Shown: in pieces, positions 1-7,703 of the stretch
Numbering within the stretch: position 1 is the first letter of the stretch
How the letters are laid out: every line of letters begins with the position of its first letter
Origin: AEGEAN-183 sp964342745
GTDB taxonomy: Bacteria; Pseudomonadota; Gammaproteobacteria; Magnimaribacterales; Magnimaribacteraceae
Reading direction: 5' to 3'
Assembly: GCA_964342745.1 (NCBI GenBank)
Contig: CAYFFW010000003.1
Span: 9,634 to 73,633 of the forward strand
Length of the DNA stretch: 64,000 bases
Made by a program: the position numbers and the translations under genes
The notes under the pieces: model-generated
Databases searched by the model: none
What the model was told of the DNA's origin: nothing
Seen by the model: only the letters and a program-made list of their open reading frames with translations

Positions 1-718
1 TTACTGTTCCTATGCGTCTAATATCTAACCTAACTGATGAATAGAATTTAAGAGCATTTCCACCAGAAGTTGTTTCTGGGCTTCCAAACATAACACCAAT
101 TTTGTGCCTAATTTGATTGATAAAAATTACTAAAGTATTAGATTTTTTTACATTTCCAGTGATCTTTCTTAAAGCTTGGGACATTAGCCTAGCCTGCAAA
201 CCTACATGAGTGTCCCCCATCTCCCCTTCTATCTCAGCTTTAGGAACTAAAGCTGCTACTGAATCAATTACTAATACATCAACCCCACCAGAATGCACCA
301 TTATATCAGCCACTTCAAGTGCTTGTTCTCCGGTATCGGGTTGAGATATAAGTAGCTCTTCAACATTAACACCTAACTTCTCTGCGTACAATGGATCTAA
401 AGCATGCTCGGCATCTATAAATGCTGCTGTTCCACCTAATTTCTGGCATTGAGCTATAACCTCAAGAGTCAGAGTAGTTTTTCCAGAAGATTCAGGGCCA
501 TATATCTCTACAACCCTGCCTCTTGGTAAACCACCTATACCTAGAGCTAAATCTAGACCTAATGACCCAGTAGGAACTGCTGGTATCTTCTCGTGCTTCT
601 TATCACCCATTCGCATGACTGTTCCAGTTCCAAATTGACGTTCAATTTGACTTAGGGCTGCATCAAGTGATTTATTCTTATCTTTGTCGTTAATATTAGT
701 TACCTTTTTCTGTGCCAT
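1..718 (-). CDS. recA: RecA recombinase, partial (C-terminus beyond window edge)
   Basis: RecA forms the ATP-dependent strand-exchange filament on single-stranded DNA and stimulates LexA self-cleavage. The complement from 718 gives about 239 N-terminal residues, starting MAQKKVTNIND, with the Walker A motif GPESSGKTT at about 74-82 and the DNA-binding L2 region GVMFGSPETTSGG near the visible end. The rest of the core and the C-terminal domain lie off the left edge. The ATG is fixed by a strong ribosome binding site, AGGAGGTGAAC. The gene follows pncC on the same strand, the usual gammaproteobacterial arrangement, but has its own promoter with a perfect LexA site, so it should be SOS-inducible. 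Confidence 0.97.
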   Translation of the reverse strand, partial: MAQKKVTNINDKDKNKSLDAALSQIERQFGTGTVMRMGDKKHEKIPAVPTGSLGLDLALGIGGLPRGRVVEIYGPESSGKTTLTLEVIAQCQKLGGTAAFIDAEHALDPLYAEKLGVNVEELLISQPDTGEQALEVADIMVHSGGVDVLVIDSVAALVPKAEIEGEMGDTHVGLQARLMSQALRKITGNVKKSNTLVIFINQIRHKIGVMFGSPETTSGGNALKFYSSVRLDIRRIGTV

Positions 719-746
719 GTTCACCTCCTAAAGGTTTCACAAGGCG

Positions 747-775
747 ATTATACATAATACTGTATAAATAAACAG
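747..775 (-). promoter_or_regulatory. recA promoter
   Basis: Reading leftward there is a consensus -10, TATAAT (752-747). A poor -35, CTGTTT (775-770), lies 17 bp upstream and is itself part of the LexA box. About 28 bases separate the -10 from the recA ATG. The overlap of box and promoter means bound LexA would block RNA polymerase. Confidence 0.6.
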
Positions 776-780
776 TATTA
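755..780. promoter_or_regulatory. LexA (SOS) operator of recA
   Basis: TAATACTGT-N8-ACAGTATTA is a perfect palindrome with 9-base arms and an AT-only spacer. It contains the canonical gammaproteobacterial core CTGT-N8-ACAG. It sits between the stop codon of pncC (783) and the recA -10, overlapping the -35. This is the expected place for a LexA operator. Whether lexA exists in this genome cannot be seen here. Confidence 0.88.
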
Positions 781-782
781 TT

Positions 783-1277
783 TTAATTACTCTTTAATAG
801 GTCAATTGTACCTATTAAAGCTCTTTCAACCGAGGAATATCTAATCTGGTTTCTATCGCCAGAAAAAAGCTCAGTAGAACATATAGTATTTTGACCCTTT
901 ATCTTCCATGCAAAACATACTGTTCCTACTGGTTTATTTTCTGTTCCTCCTGAAGGACCAGCGATTCCACTTATAGCAACCCCAATATCTGCTCCTGTTT
1001 TATTTAGCGCCCCAGTTACCATTTGATTGACTATTTCTTCACTCACAGCGCCTAAATTGTCTAGTTCATTTGAGCAAACATCCAAAATTTGTGTTTTAGC
1101 TTCATACGAATAGGTTACAAAGGAAGAACCGAACCATTTTGAACTCCCTGGAACCGATGTAATTGAGTGTCCTACCCAACCACCCGTACAAGACTCAGCA
1201 CAAGTGAATGTTAAGCCCTTAATCTTAAGTATTTCACCTAAATCTGAACTAATTTTTACTAAGTCTTCTTGGTTCAA
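783..1277 (-). CDS. pncC: Nicotinamide-nucleotide amidase (CinA C-terminal domain)
   Basis: PncC (YgaD/CinA-C) hydrolyses nicotinamide mononucleotide to nicotinate mononucleotide in NAD salvage. The 164-residue protein is the stand-alone C-terminal CinA domain, with the conserved TCAESCTGGWVG segment near residues 25-36 and AISGIAGPSGG near 101-111. Length matches E. coli PncC and there is no N-terminal MoCF domain. The start is TTG at 1277, supported by an AGAAGGA ribosome binding site about 7 bases upstream; no ATG occurs before the conserved part. It lies directly upstream of recA. The LexA box begins 2 bases after its stop. Confidence 0.92.
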   Translation of the reverse strand: MNQEDLVKISSDLGEILKIKGLTFTCAESCTGGWVGHSITSVPGSSKWFGSSFVTYSYEAKTQILDVCSNELDNLGAVSEEIVNQMVTGALNKTGADIGVAISGIAGPSGGTENKPVGTVCFAWKIKGQNTICSTELFSGDRNQIRYSSVERALIGTIDLLKSN

Positions 1278-1381
1278 TAAAGATCCTTCTAAATTATTAA
1301 TCGCAATTAGACCAGAAATCTAATTATTGTCCAGATAGTAGTTAGTTAGATATGTTGGTAAAATTAACTATTCATAATGTT

Positions 1382-1705
1382 ATGGCTTTTATAGTTGTAG
1401 AGTCCTGTATCAAATGCAAGTTAACTGACTGTGTTGAAGTGTGTCCTGTTGACTGTTTTTATGAGGGACCTAATATGTTAGTAATCAACCCTGATGAATG
1501 CATAGATTGCGCTCTATGTGAGCCTGAATGTCCTGTAGATGCTATTTACTCTGAAGATGAGGTCCCTGAAGACCAGATACCGTTCATTGAATTAAATGCA
1601 GAACTATCTCTCGAATGGCCTAATATTACTGAGCAAAAAGACCCTCCTGAAGATGCAGATGAATGGAGAGAGATAAAAAATAAATTTAAATATCTTGAGA
1701 AGTAG
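1382..1705 (+). CDS. fdxA: 7Fe-8S ferredoxin FdxA
   Basis: Small cytoplasmic electron carrier of the Azotobacter FdI/FdxA family, 107 residues from the ATG at 1382. It begins MAFIVVESCIKCKLTDC and carries a seven-iron ferredoxin cysteine pattern (CIKCKLTDCVEVCP, then CIDCALCEPECP), so one 3Fe-4S and one 4Fe-4S cluster are expected. An upstream in-frame ATG at 1352 would add ten non-conserved residues; family alignment favours 1382. In relatives such as Pseudomonas, fdxA borders mutS near recA; here mutS is absent and fdxA lies divergent from pncC. Its last 20 bases overlap the end of the convergent DUF368 gene. Redox partners are unknown. Confidence 0.93.
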   Translation: MAFIVVESCIKCKLTDCVEVCPVDCFYEGPNMLVINPDECIDCALCEPECPVDAIYSEDEVPEDQIPFIELNAELSLEWPNITEQKDPPEDADEWREIKNKFKYLEK

Positions 1706-2546
1706 TAGATAACTTTTGTAATAAAAAGATTATTACGATTCCAAATATTAGGCCTAATATTATTTCAAAATAAGTCGTGCTATTTTCAGGGAATAAGATT
1801 TTCCACTTTCCTGATTTCCAAAGAAGGGGGACACTTAGAAGTACAAGAGAGTAAAAAAACCCCAAAAGATGACTTGGATAATCTTTGTAAGCTTTTTTAA
1901 CTATATTTATAAATAATAAGAGACCAGTTATGCATCCCGCAAATAAACTTGAAAGAATAATCACGTTAAGATCCTTTAAAGCTAGAATAATTAGTTCATA
2001 AATTCCTAAAAGAAGTAATACAAAACTTCCTGATGTGCCCGGTAATATAAATGCGCAAACGCCAATAAATCCACCAAAGAATATATAAAAATAACTTACT
2101 TGTTCAAACTTATTAGGCGTAAAGTTCCAAGCTAGACTTATAACAAGGCAAGCAATTAGAAATCCTATAAAGAATTTTTTGTCAAAAACTTCAGGTTTGA
2201 GGGGTTTAAATAACAGTGAAGTTAGTAAAAGACCGGAAAAAAAAGCTTTTAGGAAAAAAGGGTGGTTTTTCAAAAAAAATATAATAACTGATGATAGGGT
2301 CAAGGCTGTTACTACCATTCCAAAAACTAAAGTTAGTAAAAAATTTAAATCTGATTCCTGCCAAACACTTTTACGGTTTGCAGAGAAGATACCTCGGAGA
2401 AAATTAATATTTATATTGGAAATGGAGCTAATAAACCTTTCATAAATTCCTAAAATTAATGCAATTGTTCCACCTGAAACGCCAGGTATTAATTCCGCAA
2501 CTCCGATTACCATGCCCTTTAAAAAAATAAAAAAATGCTCTTTCAT
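1686..2546 (-). CDS. DUF368 family membrane protein, probable undecaprenyl-phosphate translocase
   Basis: The 286-residue protein is highly hydrophobic with about eight predicted membrane segments. It shows the DUF368 hallmark near the N-terminus, AELIPGVSGGTIALILGIYE (residues 17-36), and a second related copy, FILPGTSGSFVLLLLGIYEL (about 166-185), so it looks like an internally duplicated inverted-repeat transporter. DUF368 proteins (PopT) have been reported to return undecaprenyl phosphate across the inner membrane for reuse in peptidoglycan and O-antigen synthesis. I infer that role here; it fits the cell-wall content of the window. It lies 16 bases after pcm on the same strand, where nlpD and rpoS usually sit. 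Confidence 0.85.
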   Translation of the reverse strand: MKEHFFIFLKGMVIGVAELIPGVSGGTIALILGIYERFISSISNININFLRGIFSANRKSVWQESDLNFLLTLVFGMVVTALTLSSVIIFFLKNHPFFLKAFFSGLLLTSLLFKPLKPEVFDKKFFIGFLIACLVISLAWNFTPNKFEQVSYFYIFFGGFIGVCAFILPGTSGSFVLLLLGIYELIILALKDLNVIILSSLFAGCITGLLLFINIVKKAYKDYPSHLLGFFYSLVLLSVPLLWKSGKWKILFPENSTTYFEIILGLIFGIVIIFLLQKLSTTSQDI

Positions 2547-2562
2547 ACTTTAAGTAAGAATT

Positions 2563-3216
2563 TTATTGAACCCTACCGCCCAAAAATGGAACAAATAAAA
2601 CTTGTTCGATGATTTCTGTATCATAATCTTTTTTATCTATCTTCTTTATTAAAGACAGATTTTGAACTTCCCCTCCACCGATAGGAGCAATCAACCTTCC
2701 TCCTATCTTTAATTTATCTAAAAAATAAGATGGGATTTCTAAAGGAGCTGCTGCAAATAATATTGCATCATATTTCTCATCCACTTTCTTAAACTCAGTG
2801 CCATCATCAAAAACAAGTTTTACATTTCTTATTTTTAATTTATTTAAATTTTTTTTTGCTTTTTCATGTAAAGCTTTAATTCTCTCTAATGTATGAACAG
2901 ATTTACAAAAACGAGAAAGAATAGCAGCTTGATATCCGCAACCAGTGCCAACTTCAAGTGCTTGACCTAGAGGTTGTGTTTCTAACTTATTCTCTTCAAT
3001 AAGAATTTCGGTCATTCTAGCAACTATATAAGGTTGCGATATTGTCTGTTGATGACCTATGGGCAAAGCCAGATCTTCATAAGCTCTTGAAGCTAAAGCT
3101 TCATCTAGAAATAAATGCCTAGGTATGTCCCTCATAGCTTCTAAAACCCTAACATCTTTAATTCCTTTCTCAGTTAGTCTTTCTATTAGTCTTTGCCTTG
3201 TCCTCAAAGAAGTCAT
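2563..3216 (-). CDS. pcm: Protein-L-isoaspartate O-methyltransferase
   Basis: Pcm methylates isoaspartyl residues in damaged proteins using S-adenosylmethionine, allowing repair. The sequence has the substrate-side motif QQTISQPYIVARMTE, the SAM-binding loop EVGTGCGYQAAIL, and the C-terminal FVPFLGG typical of the family. I chose the ATG at 3216 (217 residues, close to the 208 of E. coli) because an AGGGA lies just upstream. The open frame also extends to a GTG at 3246, immediately after surE, which cannot be excluded. surE-pcm is a conserved pair; the nlpD-rpoS pair that usually follows is missing. Confidence 0.93.
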   Translation of the reverse strand: MTSLRTRQRLIERLTEKGIKDVRVLEAMRDIPRHLFLDEALASRAYEDLALPIGHQQTISQPYIVARMTEILIEENKLETQPLGQALEVGTGCGYQAAILSRFCKSVHTLERIKALHEKAKKNLNKLKIRNVKLVFDDGTEFKKVDEKYDAILFAAAPLEIPSYFLDKLKIGGRLIAPIGGGEVQNLSLIKKIDKKDYDTEIIEQVLFVPFLGGRVQ

Positions 3217-3254
3217 GCCCAATCCCTGTTTTCTTTCTAACTTCACTGTCTATT

Positions 3255-4025
3255 TTATAAGGAGCCAACCCAAGACTTGAGTTCACTTTGAAATTCTTCT
3301 ATTAAGAAAACAGGTCCGATGGAACTAATAGACACCTCTCCTCTTGCTAAAGCAGCTATGTCAGTATCTTCTTTATTTTCAGGCACTTTACTCCTATGTG
3401 TAATCCAAAACCTCTCTTTGCCTGAATCTGTAATTTCTTTATTAGGAGGGTTTCTTTTCCCCCATGTACCTGGACGAGTTAGTTTAAATTTAGTTATTTC
3501 CTCATAATTCAGATTAGGAACGTTTATATTTAAAGTTAGCTGCGAATCTATCTTTAATTGACTTAGTTTTTTTACTACATCACAGCTTATTTTTGCAGCT
3601 GACAAGAAATTAGGACGGATTCTTCCCTCTGCTCCTGGCTGATTAAATGCTGCAGCAGATATTGCAATTGAAGGCATACCAAATTCTCTTCCTTCCAAAG
3701 CAGCTCCTACGGTACCAGAATAAAGCAAGTCTTCTGCCATATTAGCTCCGTAATTTATGCCACTCAATAATAAGTCTGGTTTGAAAGGACAAATTTCATG
3801 CAAAGCTAGATGTACACAATCCGCTGGAGTGCCATTAACTGAAACAAAATTTTTCTTGATGCTTGATGTCTTTAAAGGTCTTTTAGTTGTTATTGAGGAG
3901 CCCGCTCCACTCATTTCTTTTTCAGGAGCAACCACAAAAACTTCATATTGATTCTTTAATTCACTGTAAAGCTGATTTATGCCTTCGGCATCAATACCAT
4001 CATCATTACTCAAAAGTATCTTCAT
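3255..4025 (-). CDS. surE: 5'/3'-nucleotidase SurE
   Basis: SurE is a divalent-metal-dependent phosphatase acting on nucleoside 5'- and 3'-monophosphates. The N-terminus MKILLSNDDGIDAEGI contains the metal-binding Asp pair (D8, D9). The second metal region SGINYGANMAEDLLYSGTV follows at about 88-106. Length, 256 residues, is normal. Five bases separate it from ispF upstream and it precedes pcm, a classical gammaproteobacterial order, except that truD, which often lies between ispF and surE, is absent. Confidence 0.95.
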   Translation of the reverse strand: MKILLSNDDGIDAEGINQLYSELKNQYEVFVVAPEKEMSGAGSSITTKRPLKTSSIKKNFVSVNGTPADCVHLALHEICPFKPDLLLSGINYGANMAEDLLYSGTVGAALEGREFGMPSIAISAAAFNQPGAEGRIRPNFLSAAKISCDVVKKLSQLKIDSQLTLNINVPNLNYEEITKFKLTRPGTWGKRNPPNKEITDSGKERFWITHRSKVPENKEDTDIAALARGEVSISSIGPVFLIEEFQSELKSWVGSL

Positions 4026-4030
4026 CTAAA

Positions 4031-4510
4031 TCAATTTCTTTTTTTATTGATCAATGAAACTGCCTGACAAGATATTCCAGTTTTTTTTCCTTCAAACCCC
4101 AACCCATCTGTTGTAGTGGCCTTACAGCTAACCCTATCAATTGCTACATCTAAATTCTTAGAAAGAACATTAGTGATCGAATTGATTTTTTTATTTATTT
4201 TAGGAGTCTCAGTTATCAAGGTAACATCAACATTTAAGATTTCGTATTCTTTGGATTTCAATAAATCTACAACTTGCTTCAGAAGAATTAAGCTAGAGAT
4301 ATCTTTGTTTTCTTGATCTTCAGAAGGAAACAGGGTTCCAATATCTCCCAATGAAGCAGCTCCTAGCAGAGAATCAATGATTGCATGAGTAATTACATCT
4401 CCATCAGAATGAGCTTGAATTGAAAATTCACTTTCAATAAAAACACCGCCTAGTACCATGCCTTCTCCGGCAATAAGCTTATGTGCATCGTAACCTATTC
4501 CTACTCTCAA
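4031..4510 (-). CDS. ispF: 2-C-methyl-D-erythritol 2,4-cyclodiphosphate synthase
   Basis: IspF forms the cyclic diphosphate in the MEP route to isopentenyl diphosphate. The 159-residue sequence has the metal-binding GIGYDAH at the N-terminus, AHSDGDVITHAIIDSLLGAA (about 33-52) with the Asp/His ligands, and the C-terminal ATTTDGLGFEG. The start is TTG at 4510, supported by a GGAGAG ribosome binding site formed from the last codons of ispD. ispD lies 2 bases upstream; ispE is also in this window (59587), so three steps of the MEP pathway are represented. Full length. Confidence 0.95.
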   Translation of the reverse strand: MRVGIGYDAHKLIAGEGMVLGGVFIESEFSIQAHSDGDVITHAIIDSLLGAASLGDIGTLFPSEDQENKDISSLILLKQVVDLLKSKEYEILNVDVTLITETPKINKKINSITNVLSKNLDVAIDRVSCKATTTDGLGFEGKKTGISCQAVSLINKKRN

Positions 4511-4512
4511 AA

Positions 4513-5217
4513 TTAACTCTCCAGTCTTCCTTGGGATAAAAGTATTGACTTAATCAAAGTTAAATCTTCAGGAAAGGTTAGCTTTATATTATCTTTATGT
4601 CCTTGGACCATTCTTAAACTTCCGCCATTTGCTTCAACTAAACTTGCTTCGTCAGTAATCTCTAAATTAGTACTTTTGTTACGGAAAGCACTATAAAGAG
4701 ATTCTTTCTTAAATATTTGAGGGGTGAAAGCTGCCCATAACTTGTTTCTATCAAAAGTGTTTAAAATTGTTAATTCTTCCTCAGAAACTTCTTTTATTGT
4801 ATCTGAGCAAGGAGAACCCAAAACAGCCCCATCAATTTCTTGGTCAAGGCAACTGATTAATTTCTTAACATCAGAACTTCTTAAGCAAGGCCTGGCTGCA
4901 TCATGAATCAAAATATGATTAAAAGAAATATTAGATTCTTTCCAGAATTTTAAACCGCTTTGTACTGAGTCAGTCCTTGAATTACCTCCCTCAGTTATAA
5001 AGACTTTGGGATTATCCATAATAGATGATTTAGCCTGTTGATCGTCTGGAGGTATAACTATACAAACACCTTTGCATTCAGAAAAATCTAGAATAGGAAC
5101 TAAACTTAATTCAACAATTGACCTTTCTTCAATCTGAATAAATGGTTTACGTATCTCTGATGAGAATCTTAAACTATTTCCAGCAGCTGGAATTATGGCA
5201 ACAAAACTATTATTCAT
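4513..5217 (-). CDS. ispD: 2-C-methyl-D-erythritol 4-phosphate cytidylyltransferase
   Basis: IspD couples CTP to methylerythritol phosphate in isoprenoid precursor synthesis. The protein is 234 residues and opens with the nucleotide-binding loop AIIPAAGNSLRF followed by the catalytic-lysine region RKPFIQI. ILIHDAARPCLRSSDV near 101-116 is the conserved ribose and metal region. The loop is slightly variant: the common GxGxR is here GNSLR. Its start overlaps the ftsB stop by 8 bases, implying translational coupling; the ftsB-ispD pair is standard in gammaproteobacteria. Confidence 0.94.
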   Translation of the reverse strand: MNNSFVAIIPAAGNSLRFSSEIRKPFIQIEERSIVELSLVPILDFSECKGVCIVIPPDDQQAKSSIMDNPKVFITEGGNSRTDSVQSGLKFWKESNISFNHILIHDAARPCLRSSDVKKLISCLDQEIDGAVLGSPCSDTIKEVSEEELTILNTFDRNKLWAAFTPQIFKKESLYSAFRNKSTNLEITDEASLVEANGGSLRMVQGHKDNIKLTFPEDLTLIKSILLSQGRLES

Positions 5218-5575
5218 TGATCTCTTTTTTTATAAGATCAATCTCTATATGTTTGTTTTCAACATCTTCGAACCTGTAAAATTTTTCGCCAGGTTTTATC
5301 AACCCTAATTCTGATCTAGCTAATCCCTCTATAGCAGTCCTTTCAGATTTTAAGAAGTTTTTCTGTTGCTTTAAATTAAGATTTTTTTCTTCTAATTCTA
5401 AAGCTATTTGCCTCTTCTCATTGAGCTCTTTCTTTAAGTCTTGTAAACCTAAGAAACTATAATCTCCTGTCCAAATATTAACTTGAATACTTATAAAAAT
5501 AATAACCAAAACAACAATTACCAAGGAAACTAGATTATTTTCTATATAAAGTTCTTTTATTTTATCTAGATTCAT
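5210..5575 (-). CDS. ftsB: Divisome protein FtsB
   Basis: FtsB is a small bitopic inner-membrane protein that joins FtsL and FtsQ in the divisome. The 121-residue sequence has a short cytoplasmic N-terminus, a membrane segment at about 16-35 (VSLVIVVLVIIFISIQVNIW), a periplasmic coiled coil from about 42 to 78, and the family signature ARSELGLIKPGEKFYRF. The C-terminal tail that binds FtsQ is present and charged. It overlaps eno by 14 bases and ispD by 8. FtsL and FtsQ, its partners, are encoded at 26174-27144. Confidence 0.92.
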   Translation of the reverse strand: MNLDKIKELYIENNLVSLVIVVLVIIFISIQVNIWTGDYSFLGLQDLKKELNEKRQIALELEEKNLNLKQQKNFLKSERTAIEGLARSELGLIKPGEKFYRFEDVENKHIEIDLIKKEINE

Positions 5576-6860
5576 ATTCGCTTATATAAGGGATATTAAA
5601 TTTATCTTCTAAAATTAATAATCTATTGTATTTTGAAACCCTGTCAGTTCTAGAAGGAGCTCCTGTCTTAATTTGTCCTGAAGATAAACCAACTGCAATA
5701 TCAGCTATAGAGGTATCTTCTGTCTCTCCAGATCTATGCGAGATAACTGTCTTGTAATTATTTTGAGTAGCTAGCCCAGCTGCTTTCAAAGCTTCAGTAA
5801 CTGTTCCTATTTGGTTAATTTTAATAAGTACTGAATTTGCAACATCTTCTTTTATACCTCTTTCAATCCTAAGGGGATTGGTAGCAAATACATCATCTCC
5901 AACTAGCTGAATTTTCGATCCAAGTTCTCTTCCTAATAATTGCCAGCCCTCCCAATCATCTTCATCCAGACCATCTTCTAGAGAATTTATAGGATATTTG
6001 CTGATTAAATTCTTTAGATAATCTACCATCTCAAATGAATTAAGGCTTTGCCCCGATCCTTTCAGTTCATATTTCCCTTCATTAAAGAACTCTGAAGCAG
6101 CAGGATCTAAACAAATAAATACTTCTTCACCCGGGTTATAACCAGATATATCTATTGCTTTTAAAATAAATTCTAATGCCTGTTCTGCAGACTCTAGGTC
6201 AGGAGCAAATCCACCCTCATCTCCTATGGAAGTGCTGAGTTTTTCTTCTTTTAGTAGATACTTTAAATTATGATAAATTTCTACACCGCATTGCATAGCA
6301 GACCTAAAAGTTTTAAAACCCTTTGGTTGAATCATAAATTCTTGAAAGTCAATCTTATTATCAGCATGGGCCCCTCCATTTAAAATATTCATCATAGGTA
6401 CAGGCAGAGTAGGATCCTTTTTTTCTTTAAATATTTCGAAATGAATAGAGTTTACATGTTCATAGAGAGGAATAGATTTAGATACAGCAGAAGCTCTCAA
6501 TATTGCAAGGGAAGCTGCTAAAATTGAGTTTGCACCCAAAGCACTCTTATTTTTTGTTCCATCTAGGTCACATAGCTTTCTATCATTTTCAACTTGATTT
6601 AATGGATCCAGGCCAATCAATAAGTCCCTTATTTGATCATTTATAAAATTAACAGCCTTTGATACCCCTTTTCCATTAAACTTTTCTTTATTTCCATCTC
6701 TTAACTCTACAGCTTCGTATTTACCTGTAGAAGCTCCTGAAGGCACAAAAGAAATGGAAGAGCTTCCATCTGAAAGTTTTACTTCAACAGAAACTGTTGG
6801 GTTGCCTCTTGAGTCTAATACCTCAAAAGCAGAAAGTTCACTTATAACTATTTTAGTCAC
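5562..6860 (-). CDS. eno: Enolase
   Basis: Enolase converts 2-phosphoglycerate to phosphoenolpyruvate and in gammaproteobacteria is also a degradosome partner of RNase E. At 432 residues it is full length: EVLDSRGNPTVSVEV at the N-terminus, PSGASTGKYEAVELRDG, the metal-site region SLEDGLDEDDWEGW, and the catalytic-lysine strand VLIKINQIGTVTEAL. The start is GTG at 6860, two bases after the kdsA stop. The kdsA-eno-ftsB order matches Pseudomonas. PEP made here would also feed KdsA and MurA, both in this window. Confidence 0.97.
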   Translation of the reverse strand: MTKIVISELSAFEVLDSRGNPTVSVEVKLSDGSSSISFVPSGASTGKYEAVELRDGNKEKFNGKGVSKAVNFINDQIRDLLIGLDPLNQVENDRKLCDLDGTKNKSALGANSILAASLAILRASAVSKSIPLYEHVNSIHFEIFKEKKDPTLPVPMMNILNGGAHADNKIDFQEFMIQPKGFKTFRSAMQCGVEIYHNLKYLLKEEKLSTSIGDEGGFAPDLESAEQALEFILKAIDISGYNPGEEVFICLDPAASEFFNEGKYELKGSGQSLNSFEMVDYLKNLISKYPINSLEDGLDEDDWEGWQLLGRELGSKIQLVGDDVFATNPLRIERGIKEDVANSVLIKINQIGTVTEALKAAGLATQNNYKTVISHRSGETEDTSIADIAVGLSSGQIKTGAPSRTDRVSKYNRLLILEDKFNIPYISEYESR

Positions 6861-6862
6861 CT

Positions 6863-7702
6863 TTAAGTAATCTCGATTTCAGGAAGATCCTTCACTAAGT
6901 TATCGATAGCACTAATTTGTTCTAAGAAAGGTTTTAAAAGCTTTAATGGCAAAGCACAAGGCCCATCACATTTTGCTTCAGCGGGATTAGGGTGTGTTTC
7001 TAAGAATAAACCTGCTAAACCAAGTGACATAGCTGATTTTGCTAAATCTAAAGCAAAATGTCTTCTTCCGGAAGTGTTTTTACCTCCTCCTCCTGGTTGT
7101 TGGAGAGAATGCGTTACATCAAAAATAACTGGATAATTACTTAACTTTAATTCTGCTAACCCCAACATATCAACTACCAAATTGTTATATCCGAATGTCG
7201 TACCTCTCTCACAAATTAAAATATTGGCATTATTACTTTCCTTAAACTTACTTATGATGTTCTTGACTTCGTTAGGTGACAAGAACTGACCCTTTTTAAT
7301 ATTTACTGCTAATCCAGTTAATGCAGCACTTGAAATTAAGTCTGTTTGTCTACATAAAAAAGCAGGTATCTGCAAAATATCTAAAACATCTTTGACCTTA
7401 TCAACTTCTTCAGGAGAGTGAACATCAGAAATAATAGGTACTTTATAATCAGTCTTAATTTTTTCTAGTATTCTTAGCCCTTTCTCTAAGCCTGGTCCTC
7501 TATATGAATCAACAGAAGATCTATTAGCCTTGTCATAAGATGCTTTAAAAATAAAGGGGATACCCAATTCATCAGTTACTCTTTTTAACTCTTCAATTAC
7601 TTCAGTAATTATGGGTTCGTCTTCTAAAACATTAAGACCAGATATAAGAACAAAATCTGTATTATTACTTATAGAGATATCCTGTATTTTTACTTCTTTC
7701 AC
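6863..7702 (-). CDS. kdsA: 3-deoxy-D-manno-octulosonate 8-phosphate synthase
   Basis: KdsA condenses PEP with arabinose 5-phosphate to give KDO 8-phosphate for the LPS core. Family motifs are clear: FKASYDKANRSSVDSYRGPG near 53-72, CERGTTFGYNNLVVDMLG, and ETHPNPAEAKCDGPCALPL near the C-terminus. Length, 279 residues, is typical. The start is GTG at 7702, immediately after the pyrG stop. KdsD, which makes the arabinose 5-phosphate, is at 41311, but kdsC (the phosphatase) is absent from its usual site. Presence of KDO enzymes shows that the cell makes an LPS inner core. Confidence 0.96.
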   Translation of the reverse strand: MKEVKIQDISISNNTDFVLISGLNVLEDEPIITEVIEELKRVTDELGIPFIFKASYDKANRSSVDSYRGPGLEKGLRILEKIKTDYKVPIISDVHSPEEVDKVKDVLDILQIPAFLCRQTDLISSAALTGLAVNIKKGQFLSPNEVKNIISKFKESNNANILICERGTTFGYNNLVVDMLGLAELKLSNYPVIFDVTHSLQQPGGGGKNTSGRRHFALDLAKSAMSLGLAGLFLETHPNPAEAKCDGPCALPLKLLKPFLEQISAIDNLVKDLPEIEIT

Positions 7703-7703
7703 T

